A stretch of DNA of 64,000 nt from UBA7957 sp965224675 (GTDB taxonomy: Bacteria > Pseudomonadota > Gammaproteobacteria > Granulosicoccales > Granulosicoccaceae): assembly GCA_965224675.1 (NCBI GenBank), contig CBDDAA010000004.1:2046001-2110000 (forward strand). Direction: 5' to 3'. Positions 63,413-64,000 of the stretch are shown here, piece by piece. Numbering within the stretch: position 1 is the stretch's first letter; each line of letters opens with the position of its first letter. A program made the translations under genes and the position numbers. The notes under the pieces are model-generated. The model was not told the DNA's origin and did no database searches. It saw only the letters and a list, made by a program, of their open reading frames with translations.

Positions 63413-64000
63413 TTGATTCGGGTTGACAAGTTACACATGCACTTTGGCGGCATTCGCGCAGTAGATGGCGTTAGTCTGGAAATCGAAAAAGGTTCGATCA
63501 CCGGCTTAATCGGGCCTAATGGTGCAGGGAAGACCACACTTTTCAACTGTATCGCGGGTGCTCACACACCCACATCGGGTTCAATTACACTCGACGGTGA
63601 GGATATTACTGCATTGCCGCCGCATACGTTATTTGCAAAAGGTCTATTGCGAACCTTCCAGATTGCCCACGAGTTTTCAACACTCAGCGTTCGCGAAAAC
63701 CTAATGCTGATTCCACCGTCTCAGGCAGGAGAACGGTTGCTTGATGTGTGGTTTAAGCGTAATAAAATCCGTGATCAAGAAGCCACTATTTATGCCAAAG
63801 CAAATCAGGTTCTGCACTTTCTTGAAATCCAGCAGTTGGCGGATGAAAAAGCTGGAAACCTCTCTGGCGGACAAAAAAAGTTGCTTGAATTAGGCCGCAC
63901 GATGATGGTTGACGCTAAGGTTGTGTTTCTGGATGAAGTGGGTGCAGGTGTTAATCGCACGCTCCTGAAAACCATTGGCACAGCTATTCAACGTCTTAAT
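63413..64000 (+). CDS. ABC transporter ATP-binding protein, LivG type, C-terminus outside window
   Basis: The first 196 residues of an ATPase of the branched-chain amino acid transporter family. Walker A GPNGAGKTT, the signature LSGGQKKLLELGR and Walker B VVFLDEVGAG are present. The frame is open to the window end. The likely start is a TTG at 63413 (MIRVDKLHMHFGG); no in-frame ATG or GTG is available upstream before a stop at 63356, which lies inside the repeat element. The usual start may therefore have been displaced by that element. Permease genes, expected in such clusters, are not between it and the binding protein. Confidence 0.85.
   Translation, partial: MIRVDKLHMHFGGIRAVDGVSLEIEKGSITGLIGPNGAGKTTLFNCIAGAHTPTSGSITLDGEDITALPPHTLFAKGLLRTFQIAHEFSTLSVRENLMLIPPSQAGERLLDVWFKRNKIRDQEATIYAKANQVLHFLEIQQLADEKAGNLSGGQKKLLELGRTMMVDAKVVFLDEVGAGVNRTLLKTIGTAIQRLN

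Noticed and set aside
1..64000. CRISPR arrays, tRNA and rRNA genes
   Set aside because: No regularly spaced direct repeats, T-psi-C-like motifs in a cloverleaf context, or rRNA-like sequence were recognised by reading; a tRNAscan or Infernal run would settle it.

Overview
The window is a bacterial chromosome segment of moderate GC content. Its gene set points to a gammaproteobacterium with an aerobic/microaerobic, probably marine or heterotrophic lifestyle: cbb3 oxidase, TamA/TamB, PrmB, a YciK-like SDR, CysG-type siroheme synthase, OMPLA and RNase D. I cannot place it below class. No rRNA, tRNA or CRISPR array was found.

Layout. 1-5 kb: truncated EamA transporter, psd, a copper-delivery pair (PCu(A)C, SCO), prmB and a YciK-like SDR. 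5-11 kb: DUF302 protein, then a complete heterotetrameric sarcosine oxidase operon (soxBDAG). 11-18 kb: DAHP synthase, RNase D, a large PhoD-like lipoprotein phosphatase and a TauE/SafE protein. 18-22 kb: a LysR regulator divergent from GST, cupin-like, metallo-beta-lactamase-fold and AhpD-like genes. 23-31 kb: an accessory region. It holds an envelope protein, an OMPLA phospholipase and a 1073-residue patatin/POTRA/barrel protein in one array, then DUF2272, SH3-like, small membrane and NADAR genes. 31-40 kb: the cbb3 oxidase locus, with ccoNOQP, a small membrane gene, ccoG and fixH on the minus strand and ccoI-ccoS divergent. A perfect FNR/ANR-type palindrome lies between the two arms. 40-45 kb: tamA-tamB. 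46-51.4 kb: a cadherin-like/SGNH lipoprotein, DUF364, MmgE/PrpD and a zinc-type dehydrogenase. 51.5-57.5 kb: Sel1, MoxR ATPase, VWA/metallopeptidase, DsrS-like protein and cysG in one direction. 57.5-64 kb: a miniature IS21-like element, a broken FAH hydrolase, an unknown two-gene unit (41 and 190 aa), an alanine/sodium symporter, a universal stress protein, and a branched-chain amino-acid type ABC binding protein with the start of its ATPase.

How the parts fit. SCO, PCu(A)C, CcoI, CcoG, FixH and the TauE/SafE protein form a copper-handling and assembly set for the cbb3 oxidase, which is split over three sites. Sarcosine oxidase and the siroheme and one-carbon functions are core metabolism. 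The least ordinary parts are the double-phospholipase array, a pair of diverged inverted-repeat elements about 13 kb apart (50102-50312 and 63108-63370), and the orphan 41-aa/190-aa unit.
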